A stretch of DNA of 64,000 nt from Climacium dendroides (lineage: Eukaryota; Streptophyta; Bryopsida; Hypnales; Climaciaceae): the NCBI GenBank assembly GCA_950106755.1, contig OX467084.1, positions 744,001-808,000 of the forward strand, written 5' to 3'. Below the pieces are notes generated by a model. That model ran no database searches and was not told where the DNA came from. It saw only the letters and a program-made list of their open reading frames with translations. Both the position numbers and the translations under genes were made by a program. Positions within the stretch are counted from its first letter, which is position 1. Each line of letters starts with the position of its first letter. This document shows, one piece after another, positions 22,301 to 34,022 of the stretch.

Positions 22301-24820
22301 CAACCTATTCAAATGATAAAAAATTAGACTACAAAGTGATTCAAAACCAAAAGCCAAACACTTTGGTGGGAAAATAAAATCATTCAATTGACTCATTGTG
22401 TTTGCAAAAATTGCTTTGAAATGTCAAAATATACTAGGAAAGGTGGCAAATAAACACATTTGTGACTAAACCTCTTTCTACTTCAAATACTTCTTAGTAA
22501 ATCATAACTTCATGGATCGATATGGAATTTTTACCAAGAACACTAGACTAGTTTGCGCAACTTCCCAGCAAAAATTATTGAAAACAAACTCAAAAGTTAT
22601 ATGCCACCAAAGTTCAGTATAATGCAAAAATTGGAATTTGAAATTTGAATTGCTTCCAAACATTCAAAACAACTTGGAGTGACATGAAATTTTTGCCACA
22701 ATTACTAGACTTAAAGGGAAGCATAATTTAACAAATTTTATTGAAAACAAACATTGGATGCAGAAGATACAAGCCCTCGAAGTTGCAGCCATGAAATGCA
22801 GTTCAGTGAACTCAAATTGAACCTCTCAACTTCAATTGACTTTCAAAAAATAAGGACATTTTGGAATGATTTGAAAATGTTACTACACAAACTAGAGAAA
22901 AGAAACCAAATTCTCCAACAAAATCTATTGAATTTGGACATTGGATGCAAAAGTTATAGCACTTTAAATTGGACTTGGAAAGTATGTGAAGACACTTGAG
23001 CGATTTAGGGTGAATTTGACATTAGCCCCAGCCACAATAAGAAAATAGAAGGAAGCAACTTTAGACCCATCCAAGGTTTGAGTTAGAAGATGGGAACTTT
23101 CAAACCCACCCAACTTGAATTCCGGCCCCCAAAATTTACAAAGAAGTTCAGCCCCGGCTAACCCATGGGGTGTAACGCGGAGCACTTCAGACCCCACTGG
23201 CCACATTAGACCCAGGGTCTAATGTCCCGAAAGCTTCATGTGCCCAGGAAGCCATGAAGACCTCAATGGGGGTGTACAACGTGTCGACTATGAATATGGA
23301 TACTATTGTGTCATGCTTTTGTTTACTAATTAAATTTGTGTTTGTAAGATAACTATAACTTTCAAAAATATTTTGCGCTGGTTGTTTGGGGTAGAAATGG
23401 AAACTCCCATTTAACTATTAGTCAACACTTCCTGTGCACATGCAGGTTTACTCCGATTCGGAAATGTGTACATAAACATGAATCTAAAAAATAAAGAGGA
23501 ATAAGTGCTGTTGAATACTAGTGTTGACATCTTTACGAAAAAATTGCTACCTACGAGTGTGATTGCAAAATGCAGGTGACGTCATCAATATTGCCTTCAA
23601 TTCAAACTATGTACGTCGGCAATGTTGCTTGGAATTCAAACTATGTATGTGAAATGTTTCGAATCAGGAAAAGGAGGAATGTCGATTGCATTCAGGAAAG
23701 AAAACAAGAAATGGAGTCTTTGTTCGTGCCTGCTTGAATTTCCCTAAATAGAATGTAAATACAGTTCAGGAGAAAAGAATATGAATGTACGGGTTAGGGT
23801 ATGGGAACAATGGGAAGACACTAGCATTGGCAGACGCGAATACCTACGAATTCTGAAAATGAAGACGCCGAAAACTTAAAAAAGAAGACTGACAGCACTA
23901 TCAAAGGAATTGTTGTCGTGGTGTCCATATCCTACTGCTATTTTTGCACTTCCTGAAAACCAGATGTTGACCATGAAATGCTCCACCTGGAACATTTTCC
24001 GGACATTTTCACTTTCCATGCGGACTGCCTTCGACCAAAATTTACCTACATGGCGTGTGAACTGCATGAAAAAGGAGTTAATATGGCTACTACATATAGA
24101 AACCGTCAACTATTGCCCAACTATACCGACGTACAGTTGGACATCGGTACTGCTATAAAATGTTTCAGACCTTCCACATCTAGAATTTTGGGATTAGGGT
24201 ACTCTCCATTTCTGCTCTTCTGCCTGTCGTACGGAGAAAACACATTCAAACTACAGAAACCCGGACGTACATTAGCCCACAAGTAAGTAATACGATTGAA
24301 GAATGCCAAGTTCATTGACGAATACATTAAATTAGGAGAAAATATAGTTTCAAACTTAAAGTTGTATTTAATTGTAGATTTTGATGGAAAACTTGAGAAC
24401 ATGCACTAGTTCAGATCAACAGATCTTGATTGACAACATTTGCAAAAGAGAGTGCATACACATAACACAGACACAGCTTTTCTAAAATGGAACCACTACG
24501 TAACGCAGTTACGTAGATTGCATCTGGCAAACTGACTTGGAGAATACCACAGTCATAACGTTGAATGTCCACAGATCACGTTCATTGTCCAAAGTGAAAT
24601 AAAAAGTATGTCCACCGTGAAAACCTTCAAGGTCCATAGGAACAGCCTAGCGTAACATACAAAAATCCTGCACACAGCAAAATGTGGACGTCCTTGCGCG
24701 ACGTGCACCAAGTTCACGGCCTTTATGTCAGCGACGGAGAAGAGGACACTGCAGCTTCTTCACACTAATTCCTTCCAAAAACAAGTTTGCATGAACCATG
24801 AGTCCATACGGAAGTCAATA
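16380..24820. other. AT-rich gene-poor stretch
   Basis: I find no ORF with protein-like composition, no recognisable domain and no RNA gene. Poly-A of about 17 occurs at 18113-18129. The ORFs at 19.6, 20.5, 21.1 and 23.9-24.3 kb are short and AT-driven. Weak repetition at 22.5-22.97 kb is listed separately. Confidence 0.55.
22500..22965. repeat. Degenerate tandem repeat, roughly 175-185 bp unit
   Basis: A pattern of (ATG)GAATTTTT.CCA.(A/G)A..ACTAGA followed about 60 bp later by TTATTGAAAACAAAC or TCTATTGAATTTGGAC and AAAGTTATA appears three times (near 22520, 22690 and 22870). The copies are strongly diverged and boundaries are approximate. Confidence 0.45.
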
Positions 24821-24824
24821 TCAG

Positions 24825-25276
24825 TCACGCCACTTTCTTGATGTTGAAGGTGGACTTGCTGACGAGTTCGAACTTCAAGCGGTGTCCAGGTGCTATGTGG
24901 TGAAATTTGGCGAAATCTCTCCATCCGGCTCCGAAAGCAACGTGGACACGGTCTGCCTTGACATGCACATTGACATTCACTGTCCAATTTGCTTTTCCTC
25001 CGTCGTATCCTAAGAAACTGCATTTGCTGAATTCATGTCCGAAGTCTCGCACAAAGTGCGCGGGTACGGTCTGCGAATGCATTTTACGGAGTAAGCGCAC
25101 AACGAACAAAAAATGGAGTCTGCAATTTTGGTAACAAGACACAGAAGTGAGTAAGAGTGGCGCCGCACCATGAGCTCAAAGCAGGTCTTCATCATGGTCT
25201 TCTCGAACGACTTCTCTACCGCCTGAAAACTGCCCCCTGCTTGACTGCCGGAGGTGGTGCCTTTGGATGTTGCCAT
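24825..25276 (-). pseudogene. B3 DNA-binding domain protein (REM/VRN1-like), gene or pseudogene
   Basis: The minus-strand frame 25118-24825 reads as a nearly complete plant B3 domain: FLFVVRLLRKMHSQTVPAHF, FGHEFSK, a Gly-rich turn with an aromatic (GGKANWTVNV), then the hallmark GWRDFAKFHHIAPGHRL and a final FELVSKSTFNIKKV before TGA. B3 domains bind DNA in the major groove and act in plant transcription factors. Upstream, ATG 25276 opens a hydrophilic N-terminus (MATSKGTTSGSQAGGSF ... CFELM) in another frame. CAG at 25122-25120 is a possible acceptor, but the only nearby donor gives an intron under 50 nt and the wrong phase. The join is therefore unresolved and may be a frameshift. Confidence 0.72.
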
Positions 25277-25312
25277 TTTCTCTTTGAACAGTGATTGTGC
25301 TTAGCGGCGGAA

Positions 25313-25460
25313 GGTAACTCGTAGAATGAGCAGAACAGGATGACAAACTTCTGAAATGATGGAAACAGAGAGACTCCATATACAGAAGGTAAGACGCAGA
25401 ATGAGCACAAGAGGATGACGAACTTCTGAAATGATTGGAACAGAGATACTCCATAGGCAT
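25313..25460. repeat. Tandem duplication, 75-bp unit, two copies
   Basis: GGTAA.(C/G).CG(T/C)AGAATGAGCA to CTCCATA is repeated at 25313 and 25388, just upstream of the B3 gene on the minus strand, so it may lie in its promoter or 5' leader. Confidence 0.75.
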
Positions 25461-28400
25461 AAATCGCAGGGTCATGTGAGGGTGCTAAACTGGCCATGAA
25501 AACGGCCATCTGAGTAGAGGAGGGCTCATGATCTGAAATTTCTTGAATGATCTACAATATTTTGCATGATCTTATCGTCATAAATACTTCAGATTCGGCA
25601 GTTTTTAGATCTCGACACGATTTGGAGGAGGCATGCAGAACTGAACTTCGCCATTACAGAAGGAAGAAGTGACTGCAAACGAAGAAATCGTATGTAAAAA
25701 ATCTTTTAGTTCTTAGTAATTCCCACTTACTAAATTACCCAGAACAAAATAGTACTACGTTGTGTCATTGATTTTGTCACCAGTGTATTCTTCATAAGCG
25801 CCAATGACAATCACAGTTCATATATAATGTAGGTCACACAAAAAAATGTCAAACTAATGCTAAGCGTATGTACTCTTGGTAGTAGCTTTCATATTGTCCA
25901 CTGCATCATGCACATTCTATTTAATGTATTTAGATTTGTAATGAATACTTATGACAGTAGGAAGAAATTGACTATGTGGAAGGGAATGCAAGTTCTCCTT
26001 CAATTTCGAACTAATTAAAAATGTTAGGCAACATTTTTGCTCATAATATACACAGGGAATTGTTGTTCGAATCAGGACAAAAGAGTATGTCTTATGTTAT
26101 GTAGAAGTGAATACGAAATAGAGTTCGTACATCGCTCAAGAGAATCGAATTAACGGATGAATTTATTCCTTACAATTTTTGTGAATGTAGACTTTTCATG
26201 AATGACTACGTAGAATTCATTAATTAATGTAGAATTTTGTAGAGCTTTGCTAGAATGATTCTACTTTTTCTTAGAATTGAATGAAGCCCTAGGGACGTAG
26301 CATCGCATTTTCACCAAAATCCCTCTACAACTACATTCTGTAGTAGGACTACATAAACAGATTGTAGAAATAGTTGTGGACTCCAATAAAACTAGAATCT
26401 TGTAGGATGCTTATTTCCAAAATTTTAGGAAAAAATGTAAAGTTAGCCAGCATATGCAATGTATGATATGAGCATTCACATGGTCAGAATTAATGTTCAG
26501 TGCCTAATAAAATGGCAGTACTACTCTTAGGAAAGTCAGAAGTGTATGAACAAATGCCAAATACCATAGTGCATTTTGAAATTCATCTTTCACATTAACT
26601 TTCTATATGCTTGAAATTTCTAAATTCTCTTGGAAACGTATAGAAAAAAAAAAAAAAAAAACAGTGAAAAAAAAATCCCTTCTAAATATTGAATATTAAA
26701 AAATATGTGCGTTGAAAACATAAAACCCGATGTCTATAGTGGTAACATTCCAATAACAAATATACACCCACCTTCGTTATTTTTAATCTTGGATATTGAA
26801 TGACATAGAGAACAAGAAAGTTTATTTGTAGTTATAAATTCAAATTCGTGCTTGTGGAATGAAACTCCTCCAAAAAAAAATTAATAATGCAATTGGAGGA
26901 ATCAAAGCTTACTATGTACTTCTACTTTCACATAATTAAATTCAAATTTTATTTTTTCCAAATAAATGATTTAATAAGAGTTCCTTGAATTGTTAGGCAT
27001 CAAAGAAAATTACTTGTACACTTGTATACATGAACTTTGTTTGCAAGTTCATATATGAAGAAGTTATGAAACTAGTACAATTATTATTGTATGAATGTGG
27101 ACGTTATTTTAGCAATGTGGAAATTGAAAGGATCTCTTTAATTGATTCTAAAAATAATATTTGAAATCATCTAGGAAGTACCTTTACTAGAATGTTTTCA
27201 CAGAAATAGTGAGAGTCATGAAGGAACATGATGTAGTGGCTTATTTGTAGTGCAATAATATAGTAGAGGGTAACTTTTGTTTAACATTATCTTCATGTAA
27301 ACTAATTTCTCTAATTTATTCCATTGAATAATTTTTGTTTGAATAAACAGTACCCCATATGAATTAGAAGTCACCCATTTCATTGAAAAGTTACATTTGA
27401 TTTTCAAATGTAATACTCATGAATACAATTTTTGTACAACATGAATTGAAATGAAGTTTAGTACAATGCATTGATTTGGTAGATTTATTTGATTCATGGA
27501 GGTGATTCTTAAAAAATATACACATGATAGTTGCAATTGTACAATGCTTGTTTTCTCTAAGTCTTCCCCACCTAAGATTTAGCAGACTGCATCATGATTG
27601 GATTGGATTTTGTACTTCAAAAGTGTTGAATTGAAGTTACATAATTAAATCACATCATTTCAGTGGCTACTTTTTTTAACGTTTTCATGAAAAGAGTGTA
27701 ATTGTTTGCGCATAGTTACTTCATATAAGTGAACCTCCTATTTTTCTATTTGAAATGAGTTTCTAATCTTAGATTAGTAAGTCATAATTTATTTCTGACA
27801 ATGTTAGTACATATTGATTTCCTAATGAAAATTTATGAATTTTTTAATGAGAATGATAACCACAACAAGGAAGATAGATTTTGAAAAAAAATTGGAACTT
27901 CATGTTCGATCTTACTTTAGTTAGTCATACATGCCAAATATGAATACTGAGTGCTAATTACATGAGTAATTACTCATGAATATATCAATTTTTGGAATTA
28001 ATGTTTTACATGAGCTTTTGTTAATTGAATGATTTCTCATATTTCTTTAATTAAACTAAAAAATGTAAGTTCTCAAAGTACTGAATGAATATATGTAATT
28101 TCTATAATTCACAGAAATGCGAACTACATTTCAAAATAGTCTAGGCTTACCATTTTCAAATTATTTGTTTGAAGGCATTTTCACTTAGTAAAAAGAATGT
28201 AATAACTGCAGCAATTCGACCTTCATTAAGACTTTTTGATTAGTTTGTGAAGTGCATCTTAATTTGCAAAATAATTAAATTATATAAGTTTTGATGGAAT
28301 TCCTTTTTTTGTATCACCCAAGAGAACAAGACATGATGAACAATTAAAAAAATTCATTACCCTAGACCTTGAAAATGCAGTTCATTGTTAAGGTATATTG

Positions 28401-30650
28401 CCTTCATTATAGGAATTTGTAATTTCAAGTAAGAGTTATCATTTGTGTACAAAGTGAATGCAAAAAACAATTGTATAAGACTGATTCCCAAACTTTGAAT
28501 TGATTGCATACTTTTGAAAGTTTTACATGATTTATCCAAAATCATTAGGAAAGTTTACGTTTAAAGGAATGTAAATTAATTTGAATTTTTTACTAGACTT
28601 CAATTAGGAAGTGAAATTTAATTCATAAAACTATTGAAATGGAAAAAAAAATTCATTAGAAAAACGAAAAAGAGATGCAGTTGTTAAAGAAAATGTCCTT
28701 GTCTCCGAACATAGTGGTTTCTGAAGATAGCATTCAAAAATTAATGTAAAGAAGAACATGTACTATAGAAAATGTAGAATTCTCACTATGAGGATTTCAT
28801 TTTTAAATGGGGTGGGTTTCATACAAAGAATGTATGAAAATAGGAAGTTTCACTTTAGTTAATCCTTGAATGCCTTATGCGCCATTCTGCGCCACTCGAA
28901 TCACAGTCTACGGTTAGCAGAGGACACTAAAAGTACTTTTTCCACGCACAAAAGTTTTTTTTATGATCTTTCATGTTGAATGTATCGAATTTAGTTATTA
29001 GTGAAACCAATTTTGTTTTTCATGTAGTTAAAAAGTAATTAAAGAAAATGGATGGCAAAATATGCCATTTTATTGTATTCAGCTCTTTGTACTAAATCCA
29101 AATTTTCTCCACGAAAATGATGTTTTCTGAGTTTGAGCCCAACTAATGAAATGAAACACTTGTATTGTAGTTTCTACTCCAATTGGAATTTTAAAAAAAT
29201 ATTAATATTGAATACTTTATTACAATTTGAAATTAGGGTGCATTTGCAATGTCCATTGTGTTCTAACTATAGGAAGACACGGAACTTGAAATTACATCAT
29301 CATGTTTGTCATTCTAATGTGCACATGTGGTGAAATTTTCAGATTTCTTGAACTAATTTTGTATTTGATGTGATTTTCCCTTTACTTTGTCTTCAGAAAT
29401 TCTCATAAAAATCAAATTCTCTTAAAAAATTCTAAATTTTTTGTGACATAAACAAGACATATAATTTCATCTCTGAAAAATAAATATAAATTTTTCAATA
29501 CATATGTAGGTAAAAAATGACAACAGACTGAGTGATGAGCAAGGCAGCTTGAAATCAGTGGTTACATGCCAAGCATTTAGGGGTTAAAGAGTTGTATCGA
29601 AACGAAGTATGTATTCCGTGCTCAACAAAGTTTACTTTGTTAGGGTTCAGGTTTTCGGTAGCTATTGTTCAAAACCCTCAGAATAGTAGCCACATTTCAT
29701 GTGGAGAAGAAAAGGGCCTTTATTTTGTAATTTTGAATTTTGGATACTTGTTTCTTTTATGTTCTTTTCTTCACTTCTCTGTATCTTCATGTCCTCATCG
29801 TCGCAGGCGCTACTGCCGATGCCTTTCTTCTTTTAATTTTTTTCCGTGAAAGCCCGTGCGGTGTCCCCATTGTTTTTCGAATAAACAAAAAGGTAAGCAA
29901 GCAGCGCAGTGGAAAAAGACTACTGTAATTGGAAAGTAAGGTCGCAAATGAGCGGTCCAGTTTCGTTTCGGAAGATCCGGAGTTTCTGCTTTGTGGAATG
30001 GAATTTGTCTTCGGACGGGGAGGAACTTCATCTCCTGCGATCCGATGTTCGTAGACAGCGATTACTACAGCATTGTCACAATGTTTTCCTCAAAGGTCTG
30101 TAGATTTGCTTCGTGGTGCGAAAAAATAATTTTACTGAATGCATTTGGGGTTCACGAAAGTACTGTGTGTACTGAACCCTAAAGTACTGAACTCAGTAAC
30201 AGAGGCGGTTCAGCTTCGCGTGTGTATGGATTGATTGAACTAAGGCTTGTTGTTTAATGTGAGAAAAATGCTTGTCGGTCGAAACACTCTCACAATGAAA
30301 TGTTCTGATGAAGGCATAGCATAAAGTCCTGCACGATTTTATGCGAGAGGTAGGGCAGAGGTCCGTGGAGATAACAAAATGTATTTTTGCGTGTTAGGAC
30401 TTCGTTTCTCATGCTGTCCACTCCGAGAAGACTCCAATGATGGACTTCTGCTCTGTAATAGGTTTGAGGGTGCAATGTGTGAAATAGTTTCATGTCTCCA
30501 GTTGACCTTGAACTTGTAAGTCCTGCGACAAATTCATTCCAGTGCTGTGAATCGACATTAGTTCCTCTTTATTGGAAACATCCTTCTTCGTTTTTTTGAA
30601 CTTCATTTCTTACTTTCCCTGACGTTGTTTAAATTCTGGGTTTTTTTTTC
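25461..30650. other. AT-rich gene-poor stretch
   Basis: No convincing coding region. Poly-A of about 19 lies near 26643-26661. Small frames at 27.2, 28.4, 29.1 and 29.6-30.1 kb lack protein-like composition. The end of the stretch (30640-30655, a T-run then CAG) looks like a splice acceptor leading into the exon with ATG 30667. Confidence 0.5.
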
Positions 30651-30666
30651 AGCGGATTCCGTGAAC

Positions 30667-32467
30667 ATGTCATCCATGGCTGCCGACAATGACGCTGTGC
30701 AAGATAGAACCAGCGTCCTGACGCAAAAAGGAAAAAACATTCTTCAGAAGGCAGAGTTCAGGTCTGTGTCTTTAGTGTTCTCTTAGCATAGCAATCCTAT
30801 AGTTTTTCCCGATAGATTCGTTTACACGAAATGAATGTGTTCAAGTTTTATGGGAAACAACTGCAGTGGAAAAAGAGAAGACTTATAGGTGGTTTTCCCC
30901 CAGGTCCAATGATTTCTGGGAGGGGTACAAGTTGTATTGTTTTGGACGTTATTCCCAATGTTTGAAGTCGAGAAGTCGGTTTCTAGAAAGCAAAATGGGT
31001 GAGCCCGGACGATGACGAGTGCATTATCCAATTCAATTAGCATGTATATTGTTGCGGAAACAAGGTTGCGAGGAAGTAGTTTACCCGTTGCACATGTTTT
31101 TGTTGTCGTCACTCTTTTGAAAATACGGCTTTCTGCATTACAAAGTTGGTAGTGCCTTTGTAGTGCTCACGCAATTGTTGAAGAATAGGTGAACATCATT
31201 ACCAGCAGTTGTCACTGCTGTCATATGGCAGGTCGAGTAGTATGTGAGATGCAAAACAAAGGAAATGTTTCGTGGGGGGCTCTGTCTGATGAAAGCGTGC
31301 GAGACGTGTGGGCCATGATGGAGGAGTACGCATTGTCTTACTTTGGCGAGAATTGGAAGAACCTCAGGTGAGTTACAATTCTTTGTTTACTTACCAAATT
31401 ATCCATTGTTATTTGAAGAAATGTGTGCTATGGATGTCTTCTTTATTCACATGTATTGTATGCAATTCAATGAATTTGGGGACACAAGTGTGATGTATTA
31501 TACGCTCTGTGTTTTCATTTTTATAAGTGGGTACACATCTCATTCAGTCGTCAGAAATAAAATAATACCCGCATGACATACTACGTCTAAGAAGTCGTGG
31601 TAGTTTAACGTAATGTAGTCCCACGAGTGGTTCGTGGTGACTTTCCCATTTTCATTCCATACATGGTCGTCTTTGTCTTCGACGCAAACCGACATTGTAC
31701 ATCTTCCTGAAGGTAAGGTCTTCACAGACCAATGACGGTGGTAATATCTTTCCATAGTTCATTTACATCACTAGAAGTGACTGTGTTCATATATCACTAT
31801 GTATGGATTGCGGTATATGGAAAAGACAGTAGCATGAAACCCTTGTTTTTCCTGTCTTTTGTACTGAAGTCCCATGTGATGTCAGGTCTCTTATGGAAGA
31901 ATTCGATGATGTGAAGAAGCTATCGAAATCGGAGAAAGGATGTTTGATGCTGCAACTGGTTGAGGTTAGTTGGTATTTTCTATCTCTGGAATGCTTTAAA
32001 CTAAAAAGCCCAAGAATCATGCATTGCTCCCAATTTTCAGTTACGAGAGAATGAATGTTGTATTACACTTCCTTCAGTTAATATTGCTTAGAAAACGAAT
32101 ACTATCATGTTTGCAAATATGGCATTTCCTTGCATCCTTGGTCGTTTTTTCATAGCATCTGTTCGTCTTTGTCATTCATAGAGTAGACACGGTCAACAAA
32201 TGAAGGAAGTAGGGATAACCACAAGCAGTGGCATGTGGTTCTGAATGGCGTGCATCTCCTTTCTTTCAGGATGAGGATAATGGACCAGAAGAACTGCACA
32301 GGCAGTCAAAGAGAATTGTGATTGAGGGTACGACTGTCTTTGAAGATATGTAGGGTAGGTTGAACAATATGAGGTCGACCTTGGACGACCTAATGAAATC
32401 GTCTACGAAATTGCAGAATGATGAACGTAAACGGAAGAGGAAGTACACTAGTGTCAGGAGCTGCTAG
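30667..32467 (+). pseudogene. Four-exon gene of unknown function, with in-frame TAG near the end
   Basis: Exons 30667-30761, 31209-31367, 31886-31964 and from 32270 join in phase through GT-AG introns (donors GTCTGT, GTGAGT, GTTAGT; acceptors GCAG, TCAG, TCAG). The protein begins MSSMAADNDAVQDRTSV and continues through VSWGALSDESVRDVW, YFGENWKNL and MEEFDDVKKLSKSEKGC. TAG at 32351-32353 would end it at 138 aa. The frame stays open past it for about 37 codons, coiled-coil-like with a basic KRKRK cluster, to TAG 32465-32467. The first TAG is one C-to-T step from CAG. I recognise no family. The consistent phases argue for a real, recently active gene. Confidence 0.55.
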
Positions 32468-34022
32468 TAGGTAACCCGTAAATAGGAAATGCTGTCGTTG
32501 TTGGCGATGGAAAGTGCTGTATGGCATGAACTATGACCAAAGTGATCCTGAACTACGTATGAAAAATAGTTGAAAAGGATGTTAGGAGCTGCTATATTTG
32601 GTGGAAGTGAGGCATTCATTGGAAAGAGAGCTTCAGTATTCGAAGACCGAGTTCCTTCAATGCCTTAATCAAGTTTGTCCTAGACCATTGTGTAGACTGG
32701 AAATCATAGCAGTTGCTAATGTAAATATGCTTTGTACGTAATTTTTTTTGAGCCGAAATATAGGTATGATTTGAATGTAAGTTTACGACGTCGATGAAGA
32801 ACTTGGAATTGCAATGACTTCAGAAACTCTGAACATCTGGATTTTTTAGAAATGTACTGAGTCACTGAAGACTCGCCCAAGTGAATAACACGTGTCACTT
32901 CAAGTTGGAGTCAAAATTAAAGTTTTCGTTCTTCAATAGCGTACACGGTGAAGGAAGGAAAAAATTGCGAGACTCAAATCTGAAATGGTACGTATTACTT
33001 TTCAGTAGTGAATGAGTTCTTTGTTTGGGCATACTGTTTCTGGCGTAAGTACATGATCGTGTGGAAATTGAATGCGTGTGTCCACTATTATGTCTCACCG
33101 TATTATTCAATCACATGGAGTACTATAGTTGTTAGGAACTAATTTAATTGTTTATATTCTTAGAATTTTTTTTGCATGTCCGACATGCAAAAATTAGACC
33201 GAAGATTTATTTAGGGAGAAGTTGGCGTGTACTAGCATGTTCAAATGAATTGAACCAATGAAATAGTTATCTCTTAATATAGTTAGTCTGAACAGTAGTT
33301 GTCACTTTGTTCACGGTTAATTTCTTAAGTAAACAAACATGTAATGCTTGATGTGAACGAAAACAGTGTTGTAGATGTATGTGGACATTGTGAACAAATT
33401 GACTATTGTAGGCAGGATGTAAGAAGTCACAATGAAATAGCCGTCAGATCGTACGAGCGACAACCTTGCATTCATGCATCGGAGCGCTGACGGAGGTCTG
33501 AAGACGTTGTTGCCTAAGCTGGGCTGATTGACAAACGGATTTCATGTGATTACCTTTTTTGAATTTGGAGATTTCCTTGATCAATGGGATTCCCCTTGAT
33601 TTCATGAAATGAAGATTAATTTTGGCATTCCTATTATAGTTTTCAAGCCGCAATTGTATATTTGTTTCCTCTGTGCATTTAAGAAGGCGTGGCTAGACTA
33701 AAAAATAGAGGACTTTGTTTTCAAAAATAGCGAGTTGCACTTCATATGATGTATTGAAGCAGAAAGTGTGGAAACTTTTGCGGCTAGAATTTGGAAGTTG
33801 CTATTTCCTTTTATTGTGAAGGCGGCTCTGAGTGTTTGTGGACTTCTGTATCCAGGGATATTCCGTAGTTTCATGTCGTGGAAATTCTTGAGTATCAACC
33901 TAGCTGGAACACAGCACTCCAGAAGTTTGAGACCGATTTGGGCAGGGACGAAAACGTAAGAGCGGTACATACTGTTGGAGTAACGACGTGAACTGGAGGC
34001 ATATACTTTCCAGAAACCAGCC
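32468..34022. other. Intergenic, no gene seen
   Basis: AT-rich sequence between two plus-strand multi-exon genes. No ORF with protein-like composition, and no repeat noted. Confidence 0.45.
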
